From the NCBI GenBank assembly GCA_018715285.1, contig DVLW01000221.1, forward strand, positions 1 to 5,642: a DNA stretch of 5,642 nt, in the 5' to 3' direction. Shown here in pieces: positions 1 to 5,625 of this stretch (its first letter is position 1; every line of letters begins with the position of its first letter). The stretch comes from Candidatus Faecivivens stercoripullorum. Its GTDB lineage: Bacteria; Bacillota; Clostridia; Oscillospirales; Ruminococcaceae. The notes under the pieces were generated by a model, which saw nothing but the letters and a program-made list of their open reading frames with translations, was not told the DNA's origin and searched no databases. Both the position numbers and the translations under genes were made by a program.

Positions 1-2405
1 TCGGGAGTAACGGTATCGATGTTCACCCGTTCGGAGCTGAACACGTAGATGTTCTGGCGCTGGAATACCGGAACTTCGACGCCCCAGTCAAGGATCAGTT
101 CATAGACCTGTTTGAGGATTGCCTTGCGGTATTCGGTATCAGACGAAGAGCGGCTTTCCATAATCAGTTCATCCATCTTTTCGTCCACCAGGTTTGCACC
201 GTTGGAGCCGGTCGAACCGGGCAGTCCGGGAACATTGCTGGAGTGCCAGATCTGCATGGGATCGGGGTCAAGGCTGAGCGACCAGGACTGTACCCACAGC
301 TCGGTGGTGTTGGCATCCTTTGCATTCCAGATCTCGTTGGTATCCGACGGGTCGTTGATAACCAGTGTGATACCGATCGAATCGAGTGCTTCACGTGCAT
401 ATTCCAGAAGCAGGAAGTCGGGATGGTCACCGGTTCCGCCGCCGCCGATCAGCACTTCATAGCTCATCTTAGCACCTTCGGGAGCCGCGGTAAATTTACC
501 GGTTGCTTCGTCCCAGGTGTAGCCAGCCGCCATAAAGAAGCCCTTAGCAGCCTCAAGAGCTGCCGCATACCGTTCTTCATCGGTCATATCGTCGGTGTAG
601 ATCGGGTTGCCGTCGACGTCGGTCGAGTAAGCGACTTTGTAATCCGGGTCGGTAATCGACGGGTAAGCCCAGCCAGAAGCAGAGGTCGAATATTCGATAA
701 CCTTGGCAGCGTCGCCATAGTAAGAAGTCATTGCGATATCACGGTAAACCGCCAGGATAGTAGCAAAGCCTTTGCGCAGGTTCTTGGAAGCATCCGAATC
801 AGCTTCACCGCCGACGTTGACGTTATGCGCGTTGATACCGATCAGGCCGTAACCGAGCATATCGTAGAAATAGGTGGTCAGTTTGTCGCCGGTAGTCTCG
901 CCGTTCGAGTTGTAGGAAGAGATTTCAGCGAGGGTATCAATCGAACCCTGAGGTTCTGCCATATCAGCAGTACCGGTACCGACAGCAGCGGTCTTATCAG
1001 ATTCCTGTGTTTCCTTCCACTGCATCTCCTTGATCTTGGGAGCGCCCTTCCAGTAATTTTCGTTTGCAGCGAGGTAAACGGTTCTGTTCTCGTACTTGTC
1101 AAACTGGTAAGGACCGGTGCCCATCGGTTCGAGGTTATTTTCTACGCCGGACAGGTCGCCGAAATCAAAACCGAACTGGTTGTTCTCATAATCATACTTG
1201 GATTCATCGCCGTAGTAGTGCATCGGAGCGAGCGGTACACCTGCCAGCTTGTAGATGGTCGTTGCCGAGAATCCGTTGGTGGTAACCGAAACGGTATAAT
1301 CATCCACCTTTTTGATACCCGAGATATTCGGAACGCCAGATTCACTGGAGGATTCATCCTCAGCGCTTGCATTGACGATAAAGTCAGATTTGGCAGTCGC
1401 GGTAACCGAGCTGCCGGTTGCCGACTCACCAGCTGCATCATAATCAGCTGCGGTCGCATATTTTGCAGTTACTTCCTCGTAGAAGTCTTCCATCGTCGGG
1501 TAGCTTCCGCCGGCGATATCAAACGTTTCGCCTGAATCAGTCGCCGTCAGCACACCACTGTCGTAGCTGCCAAAGCTCCACATCAGCATTGCATACGCGA
1601 TTTTGAGCTCTTCACTGCTGTCCAGAGCGGCGGTATCGACTTCCGGCATATAACTTGCCACATCTGCGGCGTAGTTCTGATAGACATTATCGACAATCCC
1701 CTGGAGGTCATCCGTCCAGGCCTGTTTCACAGCGGCATCGTAGCTTGCAAGCATATCTTCGCCGTACTCACCGGCGTCGCCGTTTGCCTCGAAGTAGTCG
1801 TACATTGCGCCGTACTTTTCATACAGTTCATCGGAAGTCTGGGTCCGGTAAGCCTGCAGCCCGACGATATCCTCGGAATACAGCGTGATAATACCGGTAT
1901 AAGTCGGGTCCAGAACAACATACAGTGAGAAGATCAGGTCATCAGCGGTAAGTTCCTCACCGTCAGCGAACTTGACGCCTTCTCTGAGCTTGAAGGTGTA
2001 AGTCGTAGTATCTTCGCCCTGATCGATTTCGCAGTCGGCCAATCCGTCGTAAGTATACTCAGTTCCGTTGTAGGTACGGGTTTCGCCTTCAATACCCGAC
2101 AGCACCATCTCACCCGAACGGTCATTGGTCAGCAGGGTATCGATACATACGCTTGCAACGTCACCGTCATAAGCGACCGTGTAGTAAAAGGGGTTGAATT
2201 TCTGGTTGAAGGTATCATACGCGACAACAAGGGGCACACCAGAAGCGGAACTATCCGAATCAGAGCTTTCCGCCTGAGAAGAAGAACCGGACTCACCGGA
2301 AGACGAACTGGTGGTATTTCCGCCGCCGCAAGAAGCGAGCGCCGACATACCAACCACAGCTGCGAGCAAGCTGGCGAGCAGACGTTTTATACTGGTTTTT
2401 TGCAC
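1..2405 (-). CDS. ABC transporter substrate-binding lipoprotein, SBP_bac_5 (OppA/DppA-like), C-terminus off the window
   Basis: Extracellular lipid-anchored solute receptor, most likely for peptides, feeding an ABC importer. About 801 codons are visible with no stop or frameshift. The start is GTG at 2405; residues 1-25 form a lipoprotein signal (KR at 7-8, hydrophobic 9-24) with lipobox L23-A-S-C26. Residues 27-56 are a Gly/Ser/Asp-rich tether. Family motifs follow in order: FNPFYY near 70-75; GVKFADGEELTADD from 143; GTGPY at 429-433 followed by NENYWKGAPKI; and W708..DPDP (713-716)..W720. The last visible residues (NIYVFSSERVN) are typical of the final lobe, so perhaps 20-60 residues are missing. 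Usual length is 500-600 residues; here about 180 extra residues (roughly 177-357) sit between the TADD motif and the KKVDDYTVSV strand. Permease and ATPase genes would be expected past the left edge. The ligand cannot be told from sequence. Family certain; peptide specificity inferred. Confidence 0.93.
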   Translation of the reverse strand, partial: MQKTSIKRLLASLLAAVVGMSALASCGGGNTTSSSSGESGSSSQAESSDSDSSASGVPLVVAYDTFNQKFNPFYYTVAYDGDVASVCIDTLLTNDRSGEMVLSGIEGETRTYNGTEYTYDGLADCEIDQGEDTTTYTFKLREGVKFADGEELTADDLIFSLYVVLDPTYTGIITLYSEDIVGLQAYRTQTSDELYEKYGAMYDYFEANGDAGEYGEDMLASYDAAVKQAWTDDLQGIVDNVYQNYAADVASYMPEVDTAALDSSEELKIAYAMLMWSFGSYDSGVLTATDSGETFDIAGGSYPTMEDFYEEVTAKYATAADYDAAGESATGSSVTATAKSDFIVNASAEDESSSESGVPNISGIKKVDDYTVSVTTNGFSATTIYKLAGVPLAPMHYYGDESKYDYENNQFGFDFGDLSGVENNLEPMGTGPYQFDKYENRTVYLAANENYWKGAPKIKEMQWKETQESDKTAAVGTGTADMAEPQGSIDTLAEISSYNSNGETTGDKLTTYFYDMLGYGLIGINAHNVNVGGEADSDASKNLRKGFATILAVYRDIAMTSYYGDAAKVIEYSTSASGWAYPSITDPDYKVAYSTDVDGNPIYTDDMTDEERYAAALEAAKGFFMAAGYTWDEATGKFTAAPEGAKMSYEVLIGGGGTGDHPDFLLLEYAREALDSIGITLVINDPSDTNEIWNAKDANTTELWVQSWSLSLDPDPMQIWHSSNVPGLPGSTGSNGANLVDEKMDELIMESRSSSDTEYRKAILKQVYELILDWGVEVPVFQRQNIYVFSSERVNIDTVTP

Positions 2406-2410
2406 TGTAA

Positions 2411-2419
2411 TCCTCTCCT
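2411..2419 (-). promoter_or_regulatory. Ribosome binding site that sets the GTG start of the binding protein
   Basis: Read on the minus strand, AGGAGAGGA lies 5 nt before GTG at 2405. An in-frame GTG at 2438 would add eleven charged residues, but its GGGAG is only 2 nt away. The first in-frame ATG (residue 20) lies inside the signal peptide, too close to the lipobox. GTG at 2405 is therefore preferred. Confidence 0.8.
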
Positions 2420-2507
2420 TTTTTCCTTTACGGCACACTGCTCCCGACCCAAACCGGCAGGAACAATTTCAGTATACGCAGGAGTCAGGAGAAAAAGCAC
2501 CATTTTT

Positions 2508-2581
2508 CCAGACATAATACCGCTATAATCCCAACCAGTCTGGCAAAAGCCGCAGAAAAACTGCATGAAGCCATTCAGTTT
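2508..2581 (-). promoter_or_regulatory. Hairpins in the long leader of the binding-protein gene
   Basis: The leader between the promoter and the GTG start is about 190 nt. Two stems are visible in the RNA sense. AAACTG/CAGTTT (2581-2576 with 2563-2558) continues after an A-G mismatch as ATG/CAT closed by a GCTT loop. CCAGAC/GTCTGG (2543-2538 with 2513-2508) closes a 24-nt loop. No known riboswitch core was recognised and no strong terminator precedes the start codon. The stems are real complementarity; a regulatory role is inference. Confidence 0.3.
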
Positions 2582-2604
2582 CCTGCACACCGGTTATTGG
2601 TGCT

Positions 2605-2633
2605 ATTATAGCGAAAAGTAAAACGCAAGTCAA
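2605..2633 (-). promoter_or_regulatory. Sigma-A promoter of the binding-protein gene
   Basis: On the minus strand, TTGACT (2633-2628) is followed after exactly 17 nt by a perfect TATAAT (2610-2605). Transcription should start near 2598. It lies about 36 nt past the stop of the upstream membrane-protein gene, so the transporter gene has its own strong start rather than depending on readthrough. Confidence 0.88.
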
Positions 2634-2669
2634 GGAAAAAATGAATAAAAAGTGAAAGAAAATCCAACT

Positions 2670-3236
2670 TTATGAATTTTGACCGGATTTGACCTCTTCC
2701 AATTGGTGAATGTTACATTTTTTTTGGACAGTCTGCCATACCCAGAAGGCCAGTCCGGCAAAAAGAGCCATCAGCAGCGTAAATACGATCTGTCCCCCGG
2801 AGAAATCCTTTGCAATCAGCATATACACCACCGAAGCGACCGCCGAAATTCCTGCAGCAATTGCCGCAAACATGCTCATTCCCTTGGTTCTGTGCCAGCT
2901 GTGGTCGACCGCTTCCCTCTTGAGCGGTTCCTTTTCACGGACGCAGCGCCAGACACCGGCGGTCATCATTCCGAGCGGCAGCAGCGACACCGCAAACGGT
3001 ACCGCGACATAAAACTGCCGCATTCCGCCGCAGTCGATCAGTCCGGCACCGGCAAAACACAGGATACACCCGATACAGCATACCACAATCGTTGCCAGAA
3101 CCCGGCCGCGCTGTCCATCCTGGATACCCGCGGTAAAGTAATCGCCGGTATAGACGTAGATTTCCTTCATTCCGCGTCCGTCGTTGACCGACACCAGCTT
3201 AGCCTTATAGTCCTTGACGTATTTTTTATAACTCAT
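2670..3236 (-). CDS. Uncharacterised four-helix membrane protein (188 aa)
   Basis: I do not recognise the family. The product has a polar N-terminal segment of about 45 residues (MSYKKYVKDY... with a GDYFTAG stretch at 31-37), then four likely membrane helices at about 46-67, 75-96, 119-142 and 148-170, and a short charged C-terminal tail. The loop between helices 2 and 3 (97-118) is strongly charged. Helix 1 is unusually rich in cysteine (C53, C54, C57, C60, then C69). The ATG at 3236 has AGGGAG 5 nt upstream. The gene starts about 36 nt after the T-run of the rpsT terminator and no promoter is visible in that gap, so it probably depends on readthrough from rpsT or on a weak promoter inside the terminator region. 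Length, codon pattern and hydrophobic profile make it a convincing gene; function unknown. Confidence 0.82.
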   Translation of the reverse strand: MSYKKYVKDYKAKLVSVNDGRGMKEIYVYTGDYFTAGIQDGQRGRVLATIVVCCIGCILCFAGAGLIDCGGMRQFYVAVPFAVSLLPLGMMTAGVWRCVREKEPLKREAVDHSWHRTKGMSMFAAIAAGISAVASVVYMLIAKDFSGGQIVFTLLMALFAGLAFWVWQTVQKKCNIHQLEEVKSGQNS

Positions 3237-3271
3237 CGAAACTCCCTTTCCCGAAAGTCCTCCAGATAAAC

Positions 3272-3308
3272 AAAAAACCGCCGCTCCCAGAGGTTGGAGG
3301 AGTGACGG
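3272..3308 (-). terminator. Rho-independent terminator after rpsT
   Basis: In the RNA sense the arms CCGTCACTCC (3308-3299) and GGAGCGGCGG (3287-3278) pair over ten positions with one G-T wobble and one A-C mismatch, followed directly by six Ts (3277-3272). It begins 33 nt past the rpsT stop. A smaller CCAG/CTGG hairpin with a TTT loop (3339-3329) sits just after the stop codon. Confidence 0.88.
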
Positions 3309-3341
3309 TCATTTCTTCACGCTATAAACCAGAAACTGGTC

Positions 3342-3599
3342 TTACGCCTTTGTGGAAACGCGGGCAGCGACCTGAGCTTTCTTTCTGGCAGCTTTGTTCT
3401 TGTGGATGATACCCTTAGCAGCAGACTGGTCAATCGTCTTGTACGCAGCCTTCAGAACTGCTTCGTCAGCAGTACCATTTGCTGCAGCAGCGTCAACAGC
3501 CTTCAGAGCAGCTTTGAGCTTACCCTTGAGCATTCTGTTCTGCAGAGTTTTAGTGTCCGTAACTTTGACTCTCTTCTTGGCAGATTTAATGTTCGGCAT
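3342..3599 (-). CDS. rpsT: 30S ribosomal protein S20
   Basis: Primary 16S-binding protein of the small ribosomal subunit. The 85-residue product is the usual length and has the S20 hallmarks: N-terminal MPNIKSAKKRVK, a Lys/Ala-rich helical body, and a C-terminal KGIIHKNKAARKKAQV segment. The ATG at 3599 has a near-perfect AGGAGGTG 5 nt upstream. The gene is monocistronic in layout, with its own promoter at 3757-3729, a leader of about 120 nt, and a terminator beginning 33 nt past the stop. Neighbours are a DUF3842 gene upstream, separated by a repeat element, and an unknown membrane-protein gene downstream. Hairpins over the ribosome binding site suggest translational control. Confidence 0.98.
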   Translation of the reverse strand: MPNIKSAKKRVKVTDTKTLQNRMLKGKLKAALKAVDAAAANGTADEAVLKAAYKTIDQSAAKGIIHKNKAARKKAQVAARVSTKA

Positions 3600-3604
3600 A
3601 TTTG

Positions 3605-3721
3605 CACCTCCTCACACGAGGTCTGTTTTCCGGCAGACCAATGAATAGGCATCATGTTCCTGTCAGCAGCGGAACATCCCTGAGGAATCCGCTTAAAGAC
3701 ACGTCCGACAGACTATGACAG
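3605..3721 (-). promoter_or_regulatory. Structured rpsT leader with ribosome binding site
   Basis: In the RNA sense CTGTCA (3721-3716) pairs with TGACAG (3665-3660), enclosing a perfect AGCGGA/TCCGCT stem (3693-3688 with 3673-3668). Further on, GGTCTG/CAGACC (3639-3634 with 3625-3620) forms a 6-bp hairpin. The overlapping alternative ACCTC/GAGGT (3622-3618 with 3610-3606) would bury the AGGAGGTG site at 3612-3605. The two cannot form together because they share 3622-3620. Such a layout fits autoregulation by a ribosomal protein; pairing is seen, function is inferred. Confidence 0.5.
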
Positions 3722-3728
3722 CCTTTAT

Positions 3729-3757
3729 ATAATACCATTCTTTCCGGGAAAAAGCAA
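3729..3757 (-). promoter_or_regulatory. rpsT promoter (sigma-A type, extended -10)
   Basis: On the minus strand, TTGCTT (3757-3752), a 17-nt spacer, then TATTAT (3734-3729) preceded by TGG, giving an extended -10 TGnTATTAT. The predicted start is near 3722, about 120 nt before the rpsT ATG. Confidence 0.8.
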
Positions 3758-3761
3758 GGGC

Positions 3762-3788
3762 TTTTGAGGAAAAAAACGGATTTTTTTT
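3762..3788 (-). promoter_or_regulatory. AT-rich tract upstream of the rpsT promoter, UP-element-like
   Basis: Eight As, TCCG, then a run of seven Ts lie at about -40 to -66 relative to the predicted rpsT start. The placement and A/T tracts match an UP element, commonly found before ribosomal genes. The A-run and T-run can also pair through a TCCG loop, so a weak terminator for upstream transcription is an alternative. Confidence 0.4.
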
Positions 3789-3819
3789 ACTTTCAGCAAA
3801 CCGCACAAAAGTTATGCCT

Positions 3820-3851
3820 TTATTGCCTGAGCATTGCAATGACCCGTCGTA
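3820..3851. repeat. Left copy of a 32-bp direct repeat, duplicate of the DUF3842 gene 3' end
   Basis: Matches 4041-4072 at 31 of 32 positions (offset 221). It starts exactly at the complement of the stop codon. Read on the minus strand it spells RRVIAMLRQ and a stop, with only a synonymous CAG to CAA change. It includes the 10-bp palindrome CATTGCAATG. It has no start of its own and is a gene remnant or target duplication. Confidence 0.9.
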
Positions 3852-3949
3852 CCTGCTATCGCAGGAGTTAAGTTTTCTGCTTTGCAGAAAGTTAAGTTGC
3901 TTCGCAGTGAAGAGTTTTGCTGACGCAAAACGTGAAGTTGCTTGCGCAG
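3852..3949. repeat. Array of about five small hairpins with constant GTTAAG/GTGAAG spacers
   Basis: Successive stems: CCTGC/GCAGG (3852-3865), TTTCTGC/GCAGAAA (3874-3890), TGC/GCA with a T-G extension (3897-3907), GTTTTGC/GCAAAAC (3914-3931), and TGC/GCA again (3938-3949). They are separated by GTTAAG (3867-3872, 3891-3896) or GTGAAG (3907-3912, 3932-3937). The inner TGC...GCA is constant while outer pairs differ and stay complementary. The unit is about 17-24 bp. I recall similar intergenic arrays in Faecalibacterium-like Clostridia but cannot verify this here. No coding role is supported. Confidence 0.85.
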
Positions 3950-4040
3950 TTGTGTCAATCGACAGTCTGTGCGCACACACTACCCATCTGTTTGCACCGT
4001 CCAAAGCTCCCTTGTGTAAAGAGAGGTGAACGTTGTCCGG
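3950..4040. repeat. Tail of the intergenic repeat element
   Basis: This non-coding stretch lies between the hairpin array and the DUF3842 stop codon. It contains a perfect palindrome TGTGCGCACA (3968-3977) and an AGCTCCCTTGTGTAAAGAG stretch (4005-4023) resembling, from memory, a common clostridial interspersed repeat whose right arm would be GGGAGCT. Here that arm reads GAGAGGT, as if decayed. No terminal inverted repeats or gene were found. Confidence 0.45.
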
Positions 4041-4072
4041 TTACTGCCTGAGCATTGCAATGACCCGTCGTA
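4041..4072. repeat. Right copy of the 32-bp direct repeat, inside the DUF3842 gene 3' end
   Basis: Partner of 3820-3851 with one mismatch, at 4044. It covers the stop codon and the nine codons before it, plus two bases of the next. Homology ends exactly at the stop codon on one side and at 4072 on the other. Confidence 0.9.
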
Positions 4073-4439
4073 TCATTTCTGTCAACGGCAGGTCAGCGAC
4101 GCCCGCGATCATGATATCGCAGCGGTTGATGGGAATGAGGATTTTTTTAGCGCTGCTCTGGCCGACTGCCATTGCCATTTTAGGGGTTACCTCACCCATC
4201 ATCGAATCAGCAACCGCAATCCCGACCGGCCCGATAATCACATCCGCTCTCGGTGCCATCACGACCACCGGGTTTTCACCGGTTGCCGCGTTTTTGACGC
4301 CGCTTTTGAGCATATTAGCCGTTGCGATGGCATTGGTGCCGATCACATCCACTTCATTACCCGGCAGCTCCTTCAAAACCGCCTCAGCAACAGCGCGTCC
4401 GATTTTTCCGCCCTGTCCGTCAATAATCAATATCCGCAT
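4041..4439 (-). CDS. DUF3842 family protein (132 aa)
   Basis: A conserved but uncharacterised clostridial family. The product opens with a beta strand and glycine-rich loop, ILIIDGQGGKIG (residues 3-14), like a Rossmann-type nucleotide-binding start. Then come the family blocks GTNAIATANMLKSG, NAATGENPVVV, DVIIGPVGIAVADSMMGE with VTPKMA, and AKKILIPINRCDI. Length is normal. The ATG at 4439 has GGAAAGGA 6 nt upstream. No promoter stands out in the 225 bp behind it, so cotranscription with the phosphodiesterase gene is possible. The last codons and stop lie inside the 32-bp direct repeat that also occurs 221 bp downstream, so the 3' end has been duplicated without altering the protein. Opposite-strand frames over this interval are long but show no family match. 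Confidence 0.92.
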   Translation of the reverse strand: MRILIIDGQGGKIGRAVAEAVLKELPGNEVDVIGTNAIATANMLKSGVKNAATGENPVVVMAPRADVIIGPVGIAVADSMMGEVTPKMAMAVGQSSAKKILIPINRCDIMIAGVADLPLTEMIRRVIAMLRQ

Positions 4440-4649
4440 ATAAAATCCTTTCCACAGTGATATATTCTGTCCCAGCGTGTCGATAAACCCTGGGCTGAAC
4501 CTCTTTTATCCGCCTTTTCCGCACCGGCACCGTGTCGCGCCGGTCGAACCACCGGACGGCAAGTGCGCACAATCTTTCTCCCCGAATGGTGGTCAAAGCC
4601 TATAACTGCTGAGCATTTGTTGGGAGATTAAAACCTTGGCATCAAGTCA
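4440..4649 (-). other. Gene-free leader/intergenic region with GC-rich potential stems
   Basis: No coding frame is supported. In the RNA sense CCGGT/ACCGG closes a GGTTCG loop (4555-4551 with 4544-4540), and CCCAG/CTGGG (4494-4490 with 4475-4471) closes a longer loop. A TTGACC lies near 4583 without a convincing -10 at the right distance; TATATC near 4460 would leave almost no leader. It may be the DUF3842 leader or a spacer; no known RNA family was recognised. Confidence 0.35.
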
Positions 4650-4664
4650 GCCCGGACTCCGGGC
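4650..4664 (-). terminator. Perfect short hairpin directly after the phosphodiesterase stop
   Basis: GCCCGG and CCGGGC pair around an AGT loop, and the stem can be extended by one A-T pair into the TAA stop codon. The next bases are TGACTTGATGCC, with no T-run, so it is a weak or atypical terminator, or a 3'-end stabilising stem. Confidence 0.4.
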
Positions 4665-5480
4665 TTATTCCGCACGATAGCCTTCAAAGATTACCGTGTC
4701 ATACTGCTGTTTCAGCAGCGTTTCCTGCTGAGACTGAGACGTAACCGTCCATGCAACCATCATCGGCCGGAAGCTGCGGCAGATTTTCAGCCCGAGGGTT
4801 TCCTTGGTATCGGCACCGTAAGCGATAAAGTCCGGGCGTCCGAGGACATTGACCACCAGCTCACTCATAGCAACTTTCATCGGGAACGAATAATCCGGTT
4901 CTTTGTAGAAGTTCATCGTCAGCTGACCACGAATCAGTTCAGGTCTGTTTTTGCGGAACCACTGTACTGCCCGCGGGTCGAACGATTCGACGCAGATATC
5001 CCCTTTGTACCCGTCGATCAGTACAGCCGCTTTTTCGCAGATTGCGCGGTAGTCCTGACCAGCCGGAACCTTGATTTCACAGATGACCGGCATCCCGCCA
5101 AGTTCCCGCAGAACATCTGCAAAGAGCGGGATTTGTTCGGGTGTTCTGAGCAGCCGGAACTGTCTGAGGCGTGCCAGCGAGTAGTCATAAACATGTCCGT
5201 CACTGCCGCACATCCGCTTTAAATCATCATCATGGAAAACTACCGCTTCACCATCTTTTGTCAGCTGGACATCCAGCTCAACGCCATACCCATGCGCTCT
5301 GGCGCGACGGAAAGCAGCGAGCGAATTTTCCGGGATACCATGTTCATTATCATAGTAACCACGATGGGCAAACGGTCTTTTTTCAAACTTTCTGGTATCT
5401 CTGCGGCGGTTTGGGCGCACCAGAAACAGCGAAACTACAATCAAAAGGATAATCAGCAGGGTCAAAACAAGATATGGCAT
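4665..5480 (-). CDS. Membrane-anchored glycerophosphodiester phosphodiesterase (GDPD family, 271 aa)
   Basis: Hydrolyses glycerophosphodiesters to sn-glycerol 3-phosphate and an alcohol, using a divalent metal. Residues 3-21 form one membrane helix followed by a very basic stretch (RPNRRRDTRKFEKR, 22-35). The TIM-barrel domain starts at FAHRGYYDN. Family residues are present: H39-R40-G41, PENS (50-53), E68 and D70, the H83-D84 pair, E135 in CEIK, SFDP (166-169) and W244. On known GDPD structures, H39 and H83 would be catalytic and E68, D70 and E135 metal ligands. The basic stretch after the helix suggests, by the positive-inside rule, that the enzyme domain faces the cytoplasm. The ATG at 5480 has AAAGGA 8 nt upstream. 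A TATAAA at 5560-5555 is a possible -10 box, but no good -35 accompanies it. The domain is complete; exact substrate unknown. Confidence 0.95.
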   Translation of the reverse strand: MPYLVLTLLIILLIVVSLFLVRPNRRRDTRKFEKRPFAHRGYYDNEHGIPENSLAAFRRARAHGYGVELDVQLTKDGEAVVFHDDDLKRMCGSDGHVYDYSLARLRQFRLLRTPEQIPLFADVLRELGGMPVICEIKVPAGQDYRAICEKAAVLIDGYKGDICVESFDPRAVQWFRKNRPELIRGQLTMNFYKEPDYSFPMKVAMSELVVNVLGRPDFIAYGADTKETLGLKICRSFRPMMVAWTVTSQSQQETLLKQQYDTVIFEGYRAE

Positions 5481-5580
5481 GATACATTTCCTTTCTGCAT
5501 ACCATTCAGCCGTCAGGTTACCGGTCAGCTGGACAGTCTGTTATTCAAATGCTATTTATATGGAAGAAACTTTTTCGACA

Positions 5581-5625
5581 GCGGATTTTTTACCGGAAAA
5601 CTACCCTGTTTTTCCAAAAATCCGC
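5581..5625. repeat. Long imperfect inverted repeat upstream of the phosphodiesterase gene
   Basis: Outer arms GCGGATTTTT (5581-5590) and AAAAATCCGC (5616-5625) are perfectly complementary over 10 bp. An inner GGAAAA/TTTTCC stem (5595-5600 with 5610-5615) sits inside, offset by a 4-nt bulge, with a 9-nt loop. No T-run follows on either strand, so it is not a standard terminator. It lies about 100 bp before the start codon and could be an operator, a leader structure, or the end of an unseen upstream gene. Confidence 0.7.

Noticed and set aside
243..1535. 430-codon open frame on the plus strand
   Set aside because: It is antisense to the binding-protein gene, whose frame carries recognisable family motifs throughout. 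The plus-strand product shows no family character and is a codon-bias shadow.
2524..2529. TATAAT on the plus strand
   Set aside because: No -35 box at 16-18 nt upstream and no plus-strand gene follows; it lies within the leader of a minus-strand gene.
2387..2590. 67-codon frame in the leader of the binding-protein gene, possible leader peptide
   Set aside because: GTG start without a ribosome binding site, and it runs out of frame across the real start codon. No control codon run is visible.
2679..3269. 196-codon plus-strand frame
   Set aside because: It is antisense to the four-helix membrane-protein gene. Its composition (His/Arg/Ser-rich) is typical of a shadow frame, while the minus strand gives a coherent membrane protein with a ribosome binding site.
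3852..3949. CRISPR array
   Set aside because: The constant part is only about six bases and the variable parts are themselves palindromes of 11-18 bp. No repeat of 23 bp or more, no unique spacers and no cas genes.
3693..4004. 103-codon open frame on the minus strand through the repeat array and rpsT promoter region
   Set aside because: It is built from repeat hairpins and the rpsT promoter and leader, has no ribosome binding site, and ends inside the leader. Similar phantom proteins are a known effect of open intergenic repeats.
4026..4460. Two overlapping plus-strand frames of 136-144 codons
   Set aside because: They are antisense to the DUF3842 gene, which has clear family blocks and a good ribosome binding site.
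4540..4555. tRNA-like GGTTCGA loop on the minus strand
   Set aside because: The stem is CCGGT/ACCGG with a 6-nt loop, and no acceptor, D or anticodon arms can be drawn around it.
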